Assembly (NCBI GenBank): GCA_030667205.1
Contig: DAOUWH010000038.1
Coordinates: 1-10,079, forward strand
Direction of reading: 5' to 3'
Origin: Nitrospirota bacterium
GTDB lineage: Bacteria > Nitrospirota > Thermodesulfovibrionia > Thermodesulfovibrionales > JdFR-86
DNA length: 10,079 nt
The notes beneath the pieces are model-generated. The model worked only from the letters and a program-made list of their open reading frames with translations, was not told where the DNA came from and made no database searches. The position numbers and the translations under genes are program-made. This document shows positions 1-7,082 of the stretch, piece by piece. Position 1 is the first letter of the stretch, and the number at the start of each line of letters is the position of its first letter.

Positions 1-1230
1 GACCTGGCCCTAAAAGAAGTGCGTGTTGCCCTCCTTGAGGCGGACGTTAACTTCAAGGTCGTCAAGGAATTCATCAAAGGGATACGGGAAAGGGCCGTGG
101 GCAAGGAGGTGCTCGAAAGCCTCACCCCCGGCCAGCAGGTCGTAAAGATAGTGCACGGCCAGCTCTGCGAGCTCCTGGGCGGCACGCCCGGGAAAGTCAG
201 GCTTGCCCCCAACCCGCCCACCGTCTTCATGCTGGTGGGCCTGCAGGGCTCTGGAAAGACGACCACCGCGGCAAAGATCGCGGCGATGTACAAAAAGGAG
301 GGCCGCCGTCCGATGCTTGTTGCCGCCGACCTGCAGCGCCCGGCAGCCATCGAGCAGCTTGTCACCCTGGGTTCCCAGACAGAGATCCCCGTATTCCACT
401 CAAGGGACACTACAGACCCCGTGGCCGTCTGTAACGAGTCGATAGCTTACGCAAAGCGCGAAGGCCGCGACATAGTGATCTTCGACACGGCCGGACGGCT
501 CCACATCGACGAGCCCCTGATGGAGCAGCTCAAAAACATCAGGGAGGCCACCTCGCCCCACGAGACCCTTTTTGTCGCGGACGCGATGACCGGACAGGAC
601 GCCGTAAACATCGCCACGAAGTTCAACGAGGCAATCGGCATAGACGGAGTCGTCCTTACCAAGATGGACGGCGACGCAAGGGGCGGCGCCGCGCTCTCCA
701 TAAGGCACGTCACCGGAAAGCCCATTAAATTCATCGGCGTCGGCGAGAAGATAGAGATGCTGGAGCTCTTCCACCCCGACAGGGTCGCCTCCTCGATACT
801 CGGCATGGGCGATATGCTGAGTCTCATAGAGAAGGCCCAGCAGTCGGTCGACGAGCAGGAGGCCCTGGCACTGCAGGAAAAGATAGTCTCCGAGTCCTTT
901 ACGTTCGAGGACCTCAGGGACCAGCTCAAAAAGCTTCGCAACATGGGCCCGCTTGAAAATATCCTGGGCATGATACCCGGCATGAACAAGCTTAAAGGCA
1001 TTAAGGTGGAGGAAAAAGAACTCGTCAAGGTGGAGGCGATAATAAACTCCATGACTCCCGCCGAAAGGGGAAACGCCAACCTCCTTAAAGGGAGCAGAAA
1101 AAAGAGGATAGCCCTCGGAAGCGGCACCAATCCCTCGGATGTTAACAAGGTGATAAAGCAATATCTTCAGATGAAGAAGATGCTTAAGATGTTCAAAAAG
1201 GGCAAGATGCCCAAAATCCTACCGTTCTGA
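1..1230 (+). CDS. ffh: Signal recognition particle protein Ffh (SRP54), 5' end outside the window
   Basis: Ffh is the GTPase that, with the 4.5S/6S SRP RNA, binds signal sequences on ribosomes and delivers them to FtsY at the membrane. The frame is open from base 1. The GTG at 19 is an internal Val in the conserved LKEVRVALLEAD stretch of the N domain, not a start. Alignment from memory to E. coli Ffh suggests about 27 N-terminal residues lie upstream. Counting from the window edge, the P-loop GLQGSGKTT is at about 80-88, DTAGR at 162-166 and TKMDGDARGG at 220-229. The methionine-rich M domain runs from about 300 to the end and holds the SRP-RNA-binding motif GSRKKRIALGSG at 364-375. The C-terminal tail is somewhat shorter than in E. 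coli, but the gene looks intact. It ends in TGA at 1228-1230 and overlaps the convergent helicase gene by 12 nt. No terminator is visible after it. Confidence 0.97.
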   Translation, partial: DLALKEVRVALLEADVNFKVVKEFIKGIRERAVGKEVLESLTPGQQVVKIVHGQLCELLGGTPGKVRLAPNPPTVFMLVGLQGSGKTTTAAKIAAMYKKEGRRPMLVAADLQRPAAIEQLVTLGSQTEIPVFHSRDTTDPVAVCNESIAYAKREGRDIVIFDTAGRLHIDEPLMEQLKNIREATSPHETLFVADAMTGQDAVNIATKFNEAIGIDGVVLTKMDGDARGGAALSIRHVTGKPIKFIGVGEKIEMLELFHPDRVASSILGMGDMLSLIEKAQQSVDEQEALALQEKIVSESFTFEDLRDQLKKLRNMGPLENILGMIPGMNKLKGIKVEEKELVKVEAIINSMTPAERGNANLLKGSRKKRIALGSGTNPSDVNKVIKQYLQMKKMLKMFKKGKMPKILPF

Positions 1231-3453
1231 GATAAGCCCCCTCGCAAGCCATGCCGCCCCTGCCTTGTCAAGGGGCTGGTTGCCCGAGCCGCATTGGGGG
1301 TCCTGCACGCAGGAAGGGCAGCCTTCCTCGCAGGGACATTCCTCTATCACCGAGAGAGTGGCCCTGAACCACTCGCCAAGCACATCAAAAGCTCGCCTCG
1401 AAAGCCCCACGCCGCCTTCCTGCCCGTCGTATATGAATATTGTGCTCACGCCGAACTCCGGATAAAGCTCGTAGCTCAGGCCCCCGATGTCGCCCTTGTC
1501 GCAAAGGGCAAAAAGCGGCAGTGTTGATATCGCCACATGCTCAAAGGCGTGCAGAGTGCCCGCGACCTCGAACCCCTCGGCCTCAAGCTCCGCCATAAGC
1601 TTTTCAGGAAGTTTTAACCAGATGCCCTCTGTCTCGAAAACGCACTCCGGCATATCGAGGTCGTGCCTTGAAAGCCTCTGCCTGTCGAAAAGCCCTTTCT
1701 TTTCGTAGCCCACGACCTGGTGTCTTATCCTTATCCTGCCCTCGTGCACGGTTACCCGTCTGAGTTTTTTGGAAGACATCTCGCTGATTACGTCCGTCTC
1801 CTCGTGCGTAAGCGCCTGGGTGTAATACTTCACGTCGACCTCACGCGCGTTTATCTTCCTGTGGTCGAGGTCGAGCCCGGTTATGCGGTACTGTCTTCCC
1901 CTGTGAAGATATATCGAGCCGGGAAACGCCTCGCGGAAGACCCTCAGGCCGCTGAGCTCCCCTATCCTTCCTCCCTCGTCATAGATGCCATAGGTCTCGC
2001 CCACCGCCCTGATGCCCACCTGCCTGTGCGGCATCGGGACGGACGAAAACCATATGTCGCCCTCTTTCCCGGGCCTGAGCTTTCCCTCCGCCACAAGCTC
2101 CACCACCACGGGAGAGACGGCGTCCATATCAAAAACGCTTTCATCGGCCCTGAGATACACTTCTTTTGTCGCGCACGGGAGGTGGGCCTTGAGGATGTTT
2201 TCATTCAGGGGGTATATGACCGCGGCCTCGTGGCTCTTGCCGAAGAACGCCTCCGGATGGCGCACGAGGTACTGGTCCAGGGCGTCCTGCCCCGCTATCA
2301 TGAATACGACCGATTCTTCACCGCGGCGGCCTACCCTGCCCGCCCTCTGCCAGGTGCTCGATATGGAGCCCGGATATCCCACGAGTATGCAGGCATCAAG
2401 CCCCCCGATGTCCACGCCGAGTTCCAGGGCGCTTGTGGTCACCACGCCGAGGAGTTCCCCACTGAAGAGCCTTTGCTCAATATCACGGCGTTCCTGCGGG
2501 AGAAACCCCGCCCTGTAGGGGCTTATCAGGTCCCTGTACTCAGGGGCCTGCTCCACCGCCCATGAATATATCAACTCCGTTATCTTCCTTGCCCTTGTGA
2601 ATACTATCGTCCTCAGACCCTTTTTAAGACACCTTAAAAAGAGTCGCGTCGCGGACGTGTAGGGACTGTCGTAGGGATTCAGGAAGAGGAAATGCAGTGC
2701 CCCGCGCGGGGCGCCGTTTTGCTCCACCACGCTGAATTTCAGCCCGGTCAGGTCCTCGGCAAAGCTCCCCGGATTTGCGATGGTCGCGGAACACGCGATG
2801 AACCGGGGCTCCGAGCCCCACCTCCGGGCAATCCTCCTGAGCCTCCTTATGACCTGGGCCACGTGCGAGCCGAACACTCCCCTGTAGGCGTGTATCTCGT
2901 CGATGACGACATATTTGAGGTTCCTGAAAAACCCCTCCCACTTGGGATGAAAGGCGTTTATCGCAAGGTGGAGCATGTCGGGGTTGGTGAATATGACGTT
3001 GGGGAGGTTGTCCCGTATCTTCTTCCTCCTGTACGCCGTAGTGTCGCCGTCGTAGACCGCCCCTGCCGTGTCGATGCCAAGTTCCCCGGCGAGCTCTCCG
3101 AGGTTTTTAAGCTGGTCCTGCTCAAGCCCTTTAAGGGGAAAGACGTATAACGCGTGTGAGTCGGGCTCATCGAGTATCGACTCCAGCACCGGCACGTTGT
3201 AGATGAGGCTCTTTCCGCTTCCCGTGGGCGTCATGGCCACCACGTTGCGGCCGCCCCTTAAAAGCTCTATCGCCTCGCACTGGTGCGTGTAAAGATTTTT
3301 AAGGCCTTGTTTTCCAAGGGCCTCTTTAAGCCTTTCATCGATGTCCAGCTCGGCAAAACCGGGCTCAACAGGAGGGTTGAACCGGTGCTCCGAGACCCCG
3401 AGGCGGAGCGCCGTGTCGGCCTCTATGCCCTTTATGAAATCGGAAATGTCCAT
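1219..3453 (-). CDS. mrfA: MrfA/YprA-like DEAD/DEAH-box helicase with C-terminal DUF1998 (MZB) domain
   Basis: A 744-residue superfamily 2 helicase. Motif I is TPTGSGKS (75-82), motif II DEIH (185-188), motif III SATI (222-225), and motifs V/VI lie in TTSALELGVDIGG (339-351) and QRAGRVGRRG (369-378). The C-terminus has the DUF1998/MZB signature: a FIYDGQEGGVGL stretch near 673-684 and clustered cysteines C706, C708, C712, C715 and C721, likely metal-binding. Length and architecture match Bacillus subtilis MrfA (YprA), a 3'-5' helicase that repairs mitomycin-type DNA damage with the exonuclease MrfB. No mrfB is present here, so the repair role is inferred from the family. ATG at 3453 is the most upstream start codon before an in-frame stop. 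There is no good Shine-Dalgarno; the G-rich stretch upstream lies in a 9-bp hairpin. It follows ihfB after 64 nt and overlaps ffh tail to tail. The exact subfamily is less certain than the domain call. Confidence 0.92.
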   Translation of the reverse strand: MDISDFIKGIEADTALRLGVSEHRFNPPVEPGFAELDIDERLKEALGKQGLKNLYTHQCEAIELLRGGRNVVAMTPTGSGKSLIYNVPVLESILDEPDSHALYVFPLKGLEQDQLKNLGELAGELGIDTAGAVYDGDTTAYRRKKIRDNLPNVIFTNPDMLHLAINAFHPKWEGFFRNLKYVVIDEIHAYRGVFGSHVAQVIRRLRRIARRWGSEPRFIACSATIANPGSFAEDLTGLKFSVVEQNGAPRGALHFLFLNPYDSPYTSATRLFLRCLKKGLRTIVFTRARKITELIYSWAVEQAPEYRDLISPYRAGFLPQERRDIEQRLFSGELLGVVTTSALELGVDIGGLDACILVGYPGSISSTWQRAGRVGRRGEESVVFMIAGQDALDQYLVRHPEAFFGKSHEAAVIYPLNENILKAHLPCATKEVYLRADESVFDMDAVSPVVVELVAEGKLRPGKEGDIWFSSVPMPHRQVGIRAVGETYGIYDEGGRIGELSGLRVFREAFPGSIYLHRGRQYRITGLDLDHRKINAREVDVKYYTQALTHEETDVISEMSSKKLRRVTVHEGRIRIRHQVVGYEKKGLFDRQRLSRHDLDMPECVFETEGIWLKLPEKLMAELEAEGFEVAGTLHAFEHVAISTLPLFALCDKGDIGGLSYELYPEFGVSTIFIYDGQEGGVGLSRRAFDVLGEWFRATLSVIEECPCEEGCPSCVQDPQCGSGNQPLDKAGAAWLARGLISER

Positions 3454-3461
3454 TCGCGATA

Positions 3462-3486
3462 CGGCCCCGCAAAGGGTGCGGGGCCG
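3462..3486 (-). promoter_or_regulatory. Perfect 9-bp GC hairpin between ihfB and the helicase gene
   Basis: The arms 3462-3470 and 3478-3486 are exact reverse complements (CGGCCCCGC and GCGGGGCCG), with a 7-nt loop at 3471-3477. On the - strand the stem ends 8 nt before the helicase ATG at 3453, and its 3' arm contains the only G-rich stretch that could serve as a ribosome-binding site. No T-run follows the stem on either strand, so it is not a classic intrinsic terminator. Possible roles are a translation-limiting hairpin for the helicase, an RNA-stability boundary protecting the upstream operon message, or a weak or factor-assisted terminator. The structure is read directly; its function is not known. 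Confidence 0.5.
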
Positions 3487-3517
3487 GAGACTGGTTGCTA
3501 TCTATACCTGGTATGGT

Positions 3518-3802
3518 TTACTGGGACTGGTTCAGGGCATCTTTAAGTGCCTTGCCGGCCTTGAAGCGTATTGCTTTTTTCTGCGGCACATCCACGCTCT
3601 CGCCGGTCTTGGGATTGCGGGCCTTCCTCGGCTGTCTTTCTTTCAGCCTGAAATTGCCGAATCCCCTTATCTCTATCTTCTCACCCTTCTTGAGAGATTC
3701 CTTGACGCTCTCAAAAACGGTCTCCACGACTATCTCGGTTTGTTTAAGGGTAAGGCCATCCACCCGCTCAGCTACTTTCTCAATCAGGGCCGATCTTGTC
3801 AT
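3518..3802 (-). CDS. ihfB: Integration host factor beta-like DNA-bending protein (HU/IHF family)
   Basis: A 94-residue member of the HU/IHF family of small dimeric proteins that bend DNA and organise the nucleoid. The N-terminus MTRSALIEKVAER and the KGEKIEIRGFGNF segment (39-51) resemble IHF-beta. The RNPKTG loop (62-67) places the intercalating proline at position 64, as in E. coli IHF-beta, and the length is the same. Its position downstream of rpsA also matches the E. coli rpsA-ihfB order. HU and IHF subunits are hard to separate by eye, and the C-terminal FKAGKALKDALN is HU-like, so a homodimeric HU-like function is possible. The ATG at 3802 has a strong Shine-Dalgarno 4 nt upstream. The stop is TAA at 3518-3520. 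It is probably the last well-translated gene of the operon before the hairpin. Confidence 0.93.
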   Translation of the reverse strand: MTRSALIEKVAERVDGLTLKQTEIVVETVFESVKESLKKGEKIEIRGFGNFRLKERQPRKARNPKTGESVDVPQKKAIRFKAGKALKDALNQSQ

Positions 3803-3806
3803 ATTG

Positions 3807-3813
3807 CCTCCTT
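3807..3813 (-). promoter_or_regulatory. Strong Shine-Dalgarno of ihfB, overlapping the sppA stop
   Basis: The - strand reads AAGGAGG here, a near-perfect anti-SD match, followed by a 4-nt spacer and the ATG at 3802. Two of its bases fall within the sppA TAA stop (3812-3814), so a ribosome finishing sppA stops on the ihfB initiation site. This suggests translational coupling while also allowing independent initiation. It is the cleanest ribosome-binding site in the window and fits high expression of an abundant nucleoid protein. Confidence 0.8.
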
Positions 3814-4663
3814 AAGGACTAAATACATATTTTATCTTGACAGCAGGGAATATGTCCGTCACCTTCCCGGACAGTTCCCCTCTAAGTAACTCTAAGAATG
3901 AGATTTCCTCTTTCTTGCTGACTACGGTAGGCTCTCCTTCAATCCCCGCCAGGCGCGCGCAGAGCTTTATGGCGTCCTGAAGATTGCCCAGCTCGTCAAC
4001 AAGCCCTATTTCCTTGGCCTGCCTCCCGCTGAATATCCTGCCGTCGGCAAGTTCCGTGACTTCCTCTACCGCCATCCCCCGGCCTTCGGCCACGGCCTGT
4101 ATGAACTGCTCGTGCACGTCGTCCATGACGCTCTGGAGGAGTTTTCTTTCCTCCGTGGTCAGCTCCCTCATCGCCGAGGCCATGTCTTTGTACTTCCCGC
4201 TCTTAATGGTAGTGGTCTTTATGCCAATCTTGTCCATCAGGCCCTCGAAGTTGGGTATCTCCATGATGACCCCTATGGAGCCTGTTATGCTGCCGGGGTT
4301 GGCCACTATCTTGGTAGCCGGGGCAATCACATAATAGCCTCCGGAGGCCGCGAGCGAGCCCATCGAGGCCACTACCTTCTTTTTCTGGACGGCCCGCTTC
4401 ACCTCGGTGTATATCTCCTGCGACGGAGCTACTGCGCCGCCGGGGCTGTCCACCCTCAGCACGATAGCCTTTATCGAGGAGTCGTCTACATACTGTTTTA
4501 TTTCATCAACGAACCGTTGGGAGTCGATAATCGGCCCCTCTATGCGCACGAGCGCGACCTTGTCCGCACCCAGGATCTGCCCGGTCCCTATATACGAGAC
4601 CATTGCGGCAATCGCCAACATCACCAGCAACAGGGCCCCCACTATCAGCACAAGTTTCTTCAC
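3812..4663 (-). CDS. sppA: Signal peptide peptidase SppA, short 36-kDa-type form
   Basis: A 283-residue membrane-anchored serine protease of the S49 family, which degrades signal peptides left in the membrane after secretion. Residues about 4-25 form one hydrophobic N-terminal segment, a signal anchor with the catalytic domain on the outer face. The Ser-Lys dyad is visible: S107 in LAASGGYY and K159 in SGKYKD. Their 52-residue spacing equals that of S147/K199 in B. subtilis SppA. The oligomer-forming region with VDSPGG (71-76) and NPGSITGSIGV (122-132) is also present. It has a single protease domain like Bacillus SppA, unlike the duplicated E. coli form. The start is GTG at 4663, overlapping the rpsA stop as GTGA, with GGAG just upstream. 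It sits between rpsA and ihfB, which are adjacent in E. coli. Confidence 0.95.
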   Translation of the reverse strand: MKKLVLIVGALLLVMLAIAAMVSYIGTGQILGADKVALVRIEGPIIDSQRFVDEIKQYVDDSSIKAIVLRVDSPGGAVAPSQEIYTEVKRAVQKKKVVASMGSLAASGGYYVIAPATKIVANPGSITGSIGVIMEIPNFEGLMDKIGIKTTTIKSGKYKDMASAMRELTTEERKLLQSVMDDVHEQFIQAVAEGRGMAVEEVTELADGRIFSGRQAKEIGLVDELGNLQDAIKLCARLAGIEGEPTVVSKKEEISFLELLRGELSGKVTDIFPAVKIKYVFSP

Positions 4664-6231
4664 TGCTCCGATGTCTCCACGTTTCGCATGCTCAGACCGA
4701 TTTTCCTGTTGTCGAGGTCTATCTTGATTATCCTGGCCATTACATCATCGCCTTCTTTCAGTGGCTCGGACGTATCCATGATTTCAGAGGAGTATATGAG
4801 TCCCTCGACCTCATCGTTGAGATCCACGAAGATGCCGAAATCCGTAAGCCTCAGCACCCTGCACTTCAGTTCATCGCCGAGCTTGTACTTCTGGGGTATT
4901 TCGCTCAGCCACGGGTCGAGCGAGACCTGCTTTAACCCGAGGGCAATCCTTTCCTTGCCCGGCTCTATGCTCAGTACGACGGCCTCTATTTCCTGTCCTT
5001 TCTTTAGCACCTCGGAGGGGTGCTTTACATGCTTCGTCCACGAAAGGTCCGATATGTGCACGAGGCCGTCGATGCCTTCCGGAAGGCCGACAAACGCCCC
5101 GAACTCGGTAATGCCCCTGACAGTGCCGGATATTGTCTGCCCCGGCCTGTAGTGCTCGGCTACGAGCTCCCAGGGGCTTGGTTTCAGATGCTTGAGGCTC
5201 AGCGAAAGCTTTCTTTCCTTGCTGTCGGCGTTCAATACGACAGCCTCCACGATGTCCCCGTCCTGCATGTACTTGGAAGGGTGTTTTGGCCTTGGAGCCC
5301 ATTCGATTTCCGAGACATGCACAAGGCCTTCAAGGGCGTCCTCCACCTCGACGAAGACGCCGTAGTCCGCGATGCTGACGACCTTGCCGGTCACACTTGT
5401 GCCCACCGGGTATTTCTCCTCGACGGTGCTCCAGGGGTCCGGCCTCTTCTGCTTGTAGCCTAAAGTCACTTTTTCGTTTTCCCTGTCAAAGCTCAACACC
5501 AGCACTTCAATATCATCGCCAATGGAAAAGTGCGCCGAGGGGTGGGATATGCGCCCCCATGAAATATCGGATATATGAAGAAGACCGTCTATGCCTCCGA
5601 GGTCCACGAAGACCCCGTAATCCGTTATGTTCTTGACGGTGCCGTTTATCAGTGCACCGTCTTTTAGCTGCTCGAGGATCACTGTCCTCATCTCCTGCCT
5701 CTGCTCCTCGAGGTACTGCCTCCTTGAGACAATGATGTTGGAACGCCTGCTGTTGACCTTCAGTATCTTGAAATGCATCCGCTGTCCGATGAGTGAATCT
5801 ACGTCTCTTACCGGCCTGAGGTCGATATGCGAGGCCGGCAGGAAAGCCCTGATGCCGGATACCTCGACAAATGCTCCCCCCTTGGTCTTTCCGACCAGCA
5901 CGCCTTCGATGGGGGAGTTTTCCTTCATTCTCTCTTCCATGTCGACCCAGGCCTTTATCCTCGATGCCCTCTCCCTGGAAAGCACGAGCATGCCTTCGGA
6001 ATCCCCAGTGGAGACGACAAACACCTCAAGCTCATCGCCCTCTTTAAGTGATTCCATCTCTTCGCTTAAAAACTCCGAGGCCTTTATAATCCCTTCTGAC
6101 TTGAAACCAACGTCCACGATGACGCTGTCTGGTTTTACCGCCACTATCTTGCCGGTAAGTATCGAGCCGGACTCTATGCCCTGGAATGTCTCGGCGTACA
6201 GTCTTTCAAGCTCTTCGTTCTTAAGCTCCAT
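4660..6231 (-). CDS. rpsA: 30S ribosomal protein S1 with six S1 (OB-fold) repeats
   Basis: S1 binds the 30S subunit and helps dock and unfold mRNA at initiation. Counting from the ATG at 6231 the protein has 523 residues and six S1 repeats, roughly at 22-87, 104-171, 189-263, 274-350, 361-437 and 449-520. Repeats 3-5 are the most canonical (ITDYGVFVDL...GLLHISDISW and similar). Repeats 1-2 are divergent, as expected for the ribosome-binding half. E. coli S1 also has six repeats and is slightly longer (557 aa). Two adjacent in-frame starts exist, TTG at 6234 and ATG at 6231. I prefer the ATG, although the AGGAGG at 6243-6248 lies 11 nt from it and 8 nt from the TTG. The ATG shares one base with the ispH stop (TGATG). 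The stop is TGA at 4660-4662. The gene is not fused to ispH as it is in clostridia. Confidence 0.97.
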   Translation of the reverse strand: MELKNEELERLYAETFQGIESGSILTGKIVAVKPDSVIVDVGFKSEGIIKASEFLSEEMESLKEGDELEVFVVSTGDSEGMLVLSRERASRIKAWVDMEERMKENSPIEGVLVGKTKGGAFVEVSGIRAFLPASHIDLRPVRDVDSLIGQRMHFKILKVNSRRSNIIVSRRQYLEEQRQEMRTVILEQLKDGALINGTVKNITDYGVFVDLGGIDGLLHISDISWGRISHPSAHFSIGDDIEVLVLSFDRENEKVTLGYKQKRPDPWSTVEEKYPVGTSVTGKVVSIADYGVFVEVEDALEGLVHVSEIEWAPRPKHPSKYMQDGDIVEAVVLNADSKERKLSLSLKHLKPSPWELVAEHYRPGQTISGTVRGITEFGAFVGLPEGIDGLVHISDLSWTKHVKHPSEVLKKGQEIEAVVLSIEPGKERIALGLKQVSLDPWLSEIPQKYKLGDELKCRVLRLTDFGIFVDLNDEVEGLIYSSEIMDTSEPLKEGDDVMARIIKIDLDNRKIGLSMRNVETSEQ

Positions 6232-7082
6232 CAACTAACCTTCCTCCTGTATCCCTTAATCTTTCTTTCGACTTCTTTTATCAACCGCTCAGGGGTCGAG
6301 GCCCCTGCCGATATGGCGGCTCTTTTCGCTCCGGAAAACCAGCTCTCTCTCAGGTCCAAAGCCGTCTCTATATGATGCGTGGGCACCGACAGAGACCTGC
6401 AGAGTTTCGCAAGCTGTGTCGTATTGGCGCTGTTTTTGCCTCCGACTATGACCATAACGTCCACTTTCCTTGCCAGTTCCTCCGTCTCTTTCAGCCTTTC
6501 TGTCGTTGAGCTGCACAGGGTATTATATACCTTCAGCTCTTTTATCTGTCCCGCGATGGCGCACAGCACGTCCTTCAGGGCCTCGACATGCCGGGTGGTC
6601 TGCACTACCACGCCGACCCGTTTTTTCAGCGGAGGCAACTCTGTAGCATCTCTGACAACCACGGCACCCCTTCCGGCATAGCTCATAAGGCCTTTGACCT
6701 CGGGGTGCTCTCTGCTGCCAAGTATTACCACTTGGTAGCCTTCATCCTTAAGAAGTTTAGCATAATATTGTGCTTTTTTTACATATGGGCAGGTCGCATC
6801 GATTATCGTGTAGCCGCTGTCTGTGAGTTTCTTCATGGCCTGCCGTGTGACCCCATGCGTCCTGATGATGACCGCGCCGACATCCTTGCCCTTAAGACTT
6901 CTGATGTCCTCCACGGGCATGACTCCCATCGACTTCAGCTCCTCTATCACCTGAGGGTTGTGTATTATGGGCCCCAGGGTGTAGACCCCACCCTTGTATT
7001 TTCCGGCTACCTTGTAGGCGATGTCTATGGCCCTCTTGACACCGAAGCAGAACCCCCCGCCTTTTGCAGTATATACCCTCAT
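6231..7082 (-). CDS. ispH: 4-hydroxy-3-methylbut-2-enyl diphosphate reductase IspH (LytB)
   Basis: IspH is the iron-sulfur enzyme that reduces HMBPP to IPP and DMAPP, the last step of the MEP isoprenoid pathway. The three cluster-binding cysteines are C12 (GGFCFGV), C98 (DATCPYV) and C190 (NTLCSST), corresponding to C12, C96 and C197 in E. coli. Substrate-site residues are also present: H41 (IIHNP), H76 (RTHGV), H126 and E128 (REHPE), T162/T163 (QTT), S218-N220 (SAN) and S262 (GASTPE). The 283-residue length is that of a stand-alone IspH. The ATG at 7082 overlaps the cmk stop by 4 nt (ATGA). The stop is TGA at 6231-6233, sharing one base with the rpsA ATG. All catalytic positions are intact, so it should be active. 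The cluster is oxygen-labile in characterised enzymes. Confidence 0.97.
   Translation of the reverse strand: MRVYTAKGGGFCFGVKRAIDIAYKVAGKYKGGVYTLGPIIHNPQVIEELKSMGVMPVEDIRSLKGKDVGAVIIRTHGVTRQAMKKLTDSGYTIIDATCPYVKKAQYYAKLLKDEGYQVVILGSREHPEVKGLMSYAGRGAVVVRDATELPPLKKRVGVVVQTTRHVEALKDVLCAIAGQIKELKVYNTLCSSTTERLKETEELARKVDVMVIVGGKNSANTTQLAKLCRSLSVPTHHIETALDLRESWFSGAKRAAISAGASTPERLIKEVERKIKGYRRKVS
6239..6248 (-). promoter_or_regulatory. Shine-Dalgarno region of rpsA
   Basis: The - strand reads AGGAGGAAGG inside the last codons of ispH. AGGAGG (6243-6248) is ideally spaced (8 nt) for the TTG at 6234 but long (11 nt) for the ATG at 6231. The adjacent AAGG (6239-6242) is 7 nt from the ATG. This strong site lets rpsA be initiated independently of ispH, fitting the high demand for S1 compared with IspH. 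Confidence 0.65.

Noticed and set aside
400..1161. Two long open frames on the - strand opposite ffh
   Set aside because: Both are shadows of the conserved Ffh frame; their translations resemble no family and have no convincing start region.
1256..1276. 6-bp inverted repeat (GCCCCT / AGGGGC) just past the ffh stop, a candidate terminator
   Set aside because: The stem is short with a 9-nt loop, no T-run follows on either strand, and it lies within conserved helicase codons.
1720..2565. Long open frame on the + strand (281 codons) inside the helicase gene
   Set aside because: It is antisense to a helicase with all its motifs intact and shows no family signature of its own.
3487..3520. Possible -10-like TATAGA on the - strand just after ihfB, which could drive the helicase gene
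   Set aside because: No acceptable -35 element lies about 17 nt upstream, so a promoter here is not supported by sequence alone.
3810..3817. Palindrome CCTTAAGG before ihfB as a possible operator
   Set aside because: It is fully explained by the sppA TAA stop and the ihfB Shine-Dalgarno; eight bases of symmetry are too little to claim an operator.
4112..5152. Long open frame on the + strand (346 codons) opposite sppA and rpsA
   Set aside because: It runs antisense to two well-supported genes, crosses their junction, has no recognisable domain and a skewed composition typical of a shadow frame in GC-rich coding DNA.
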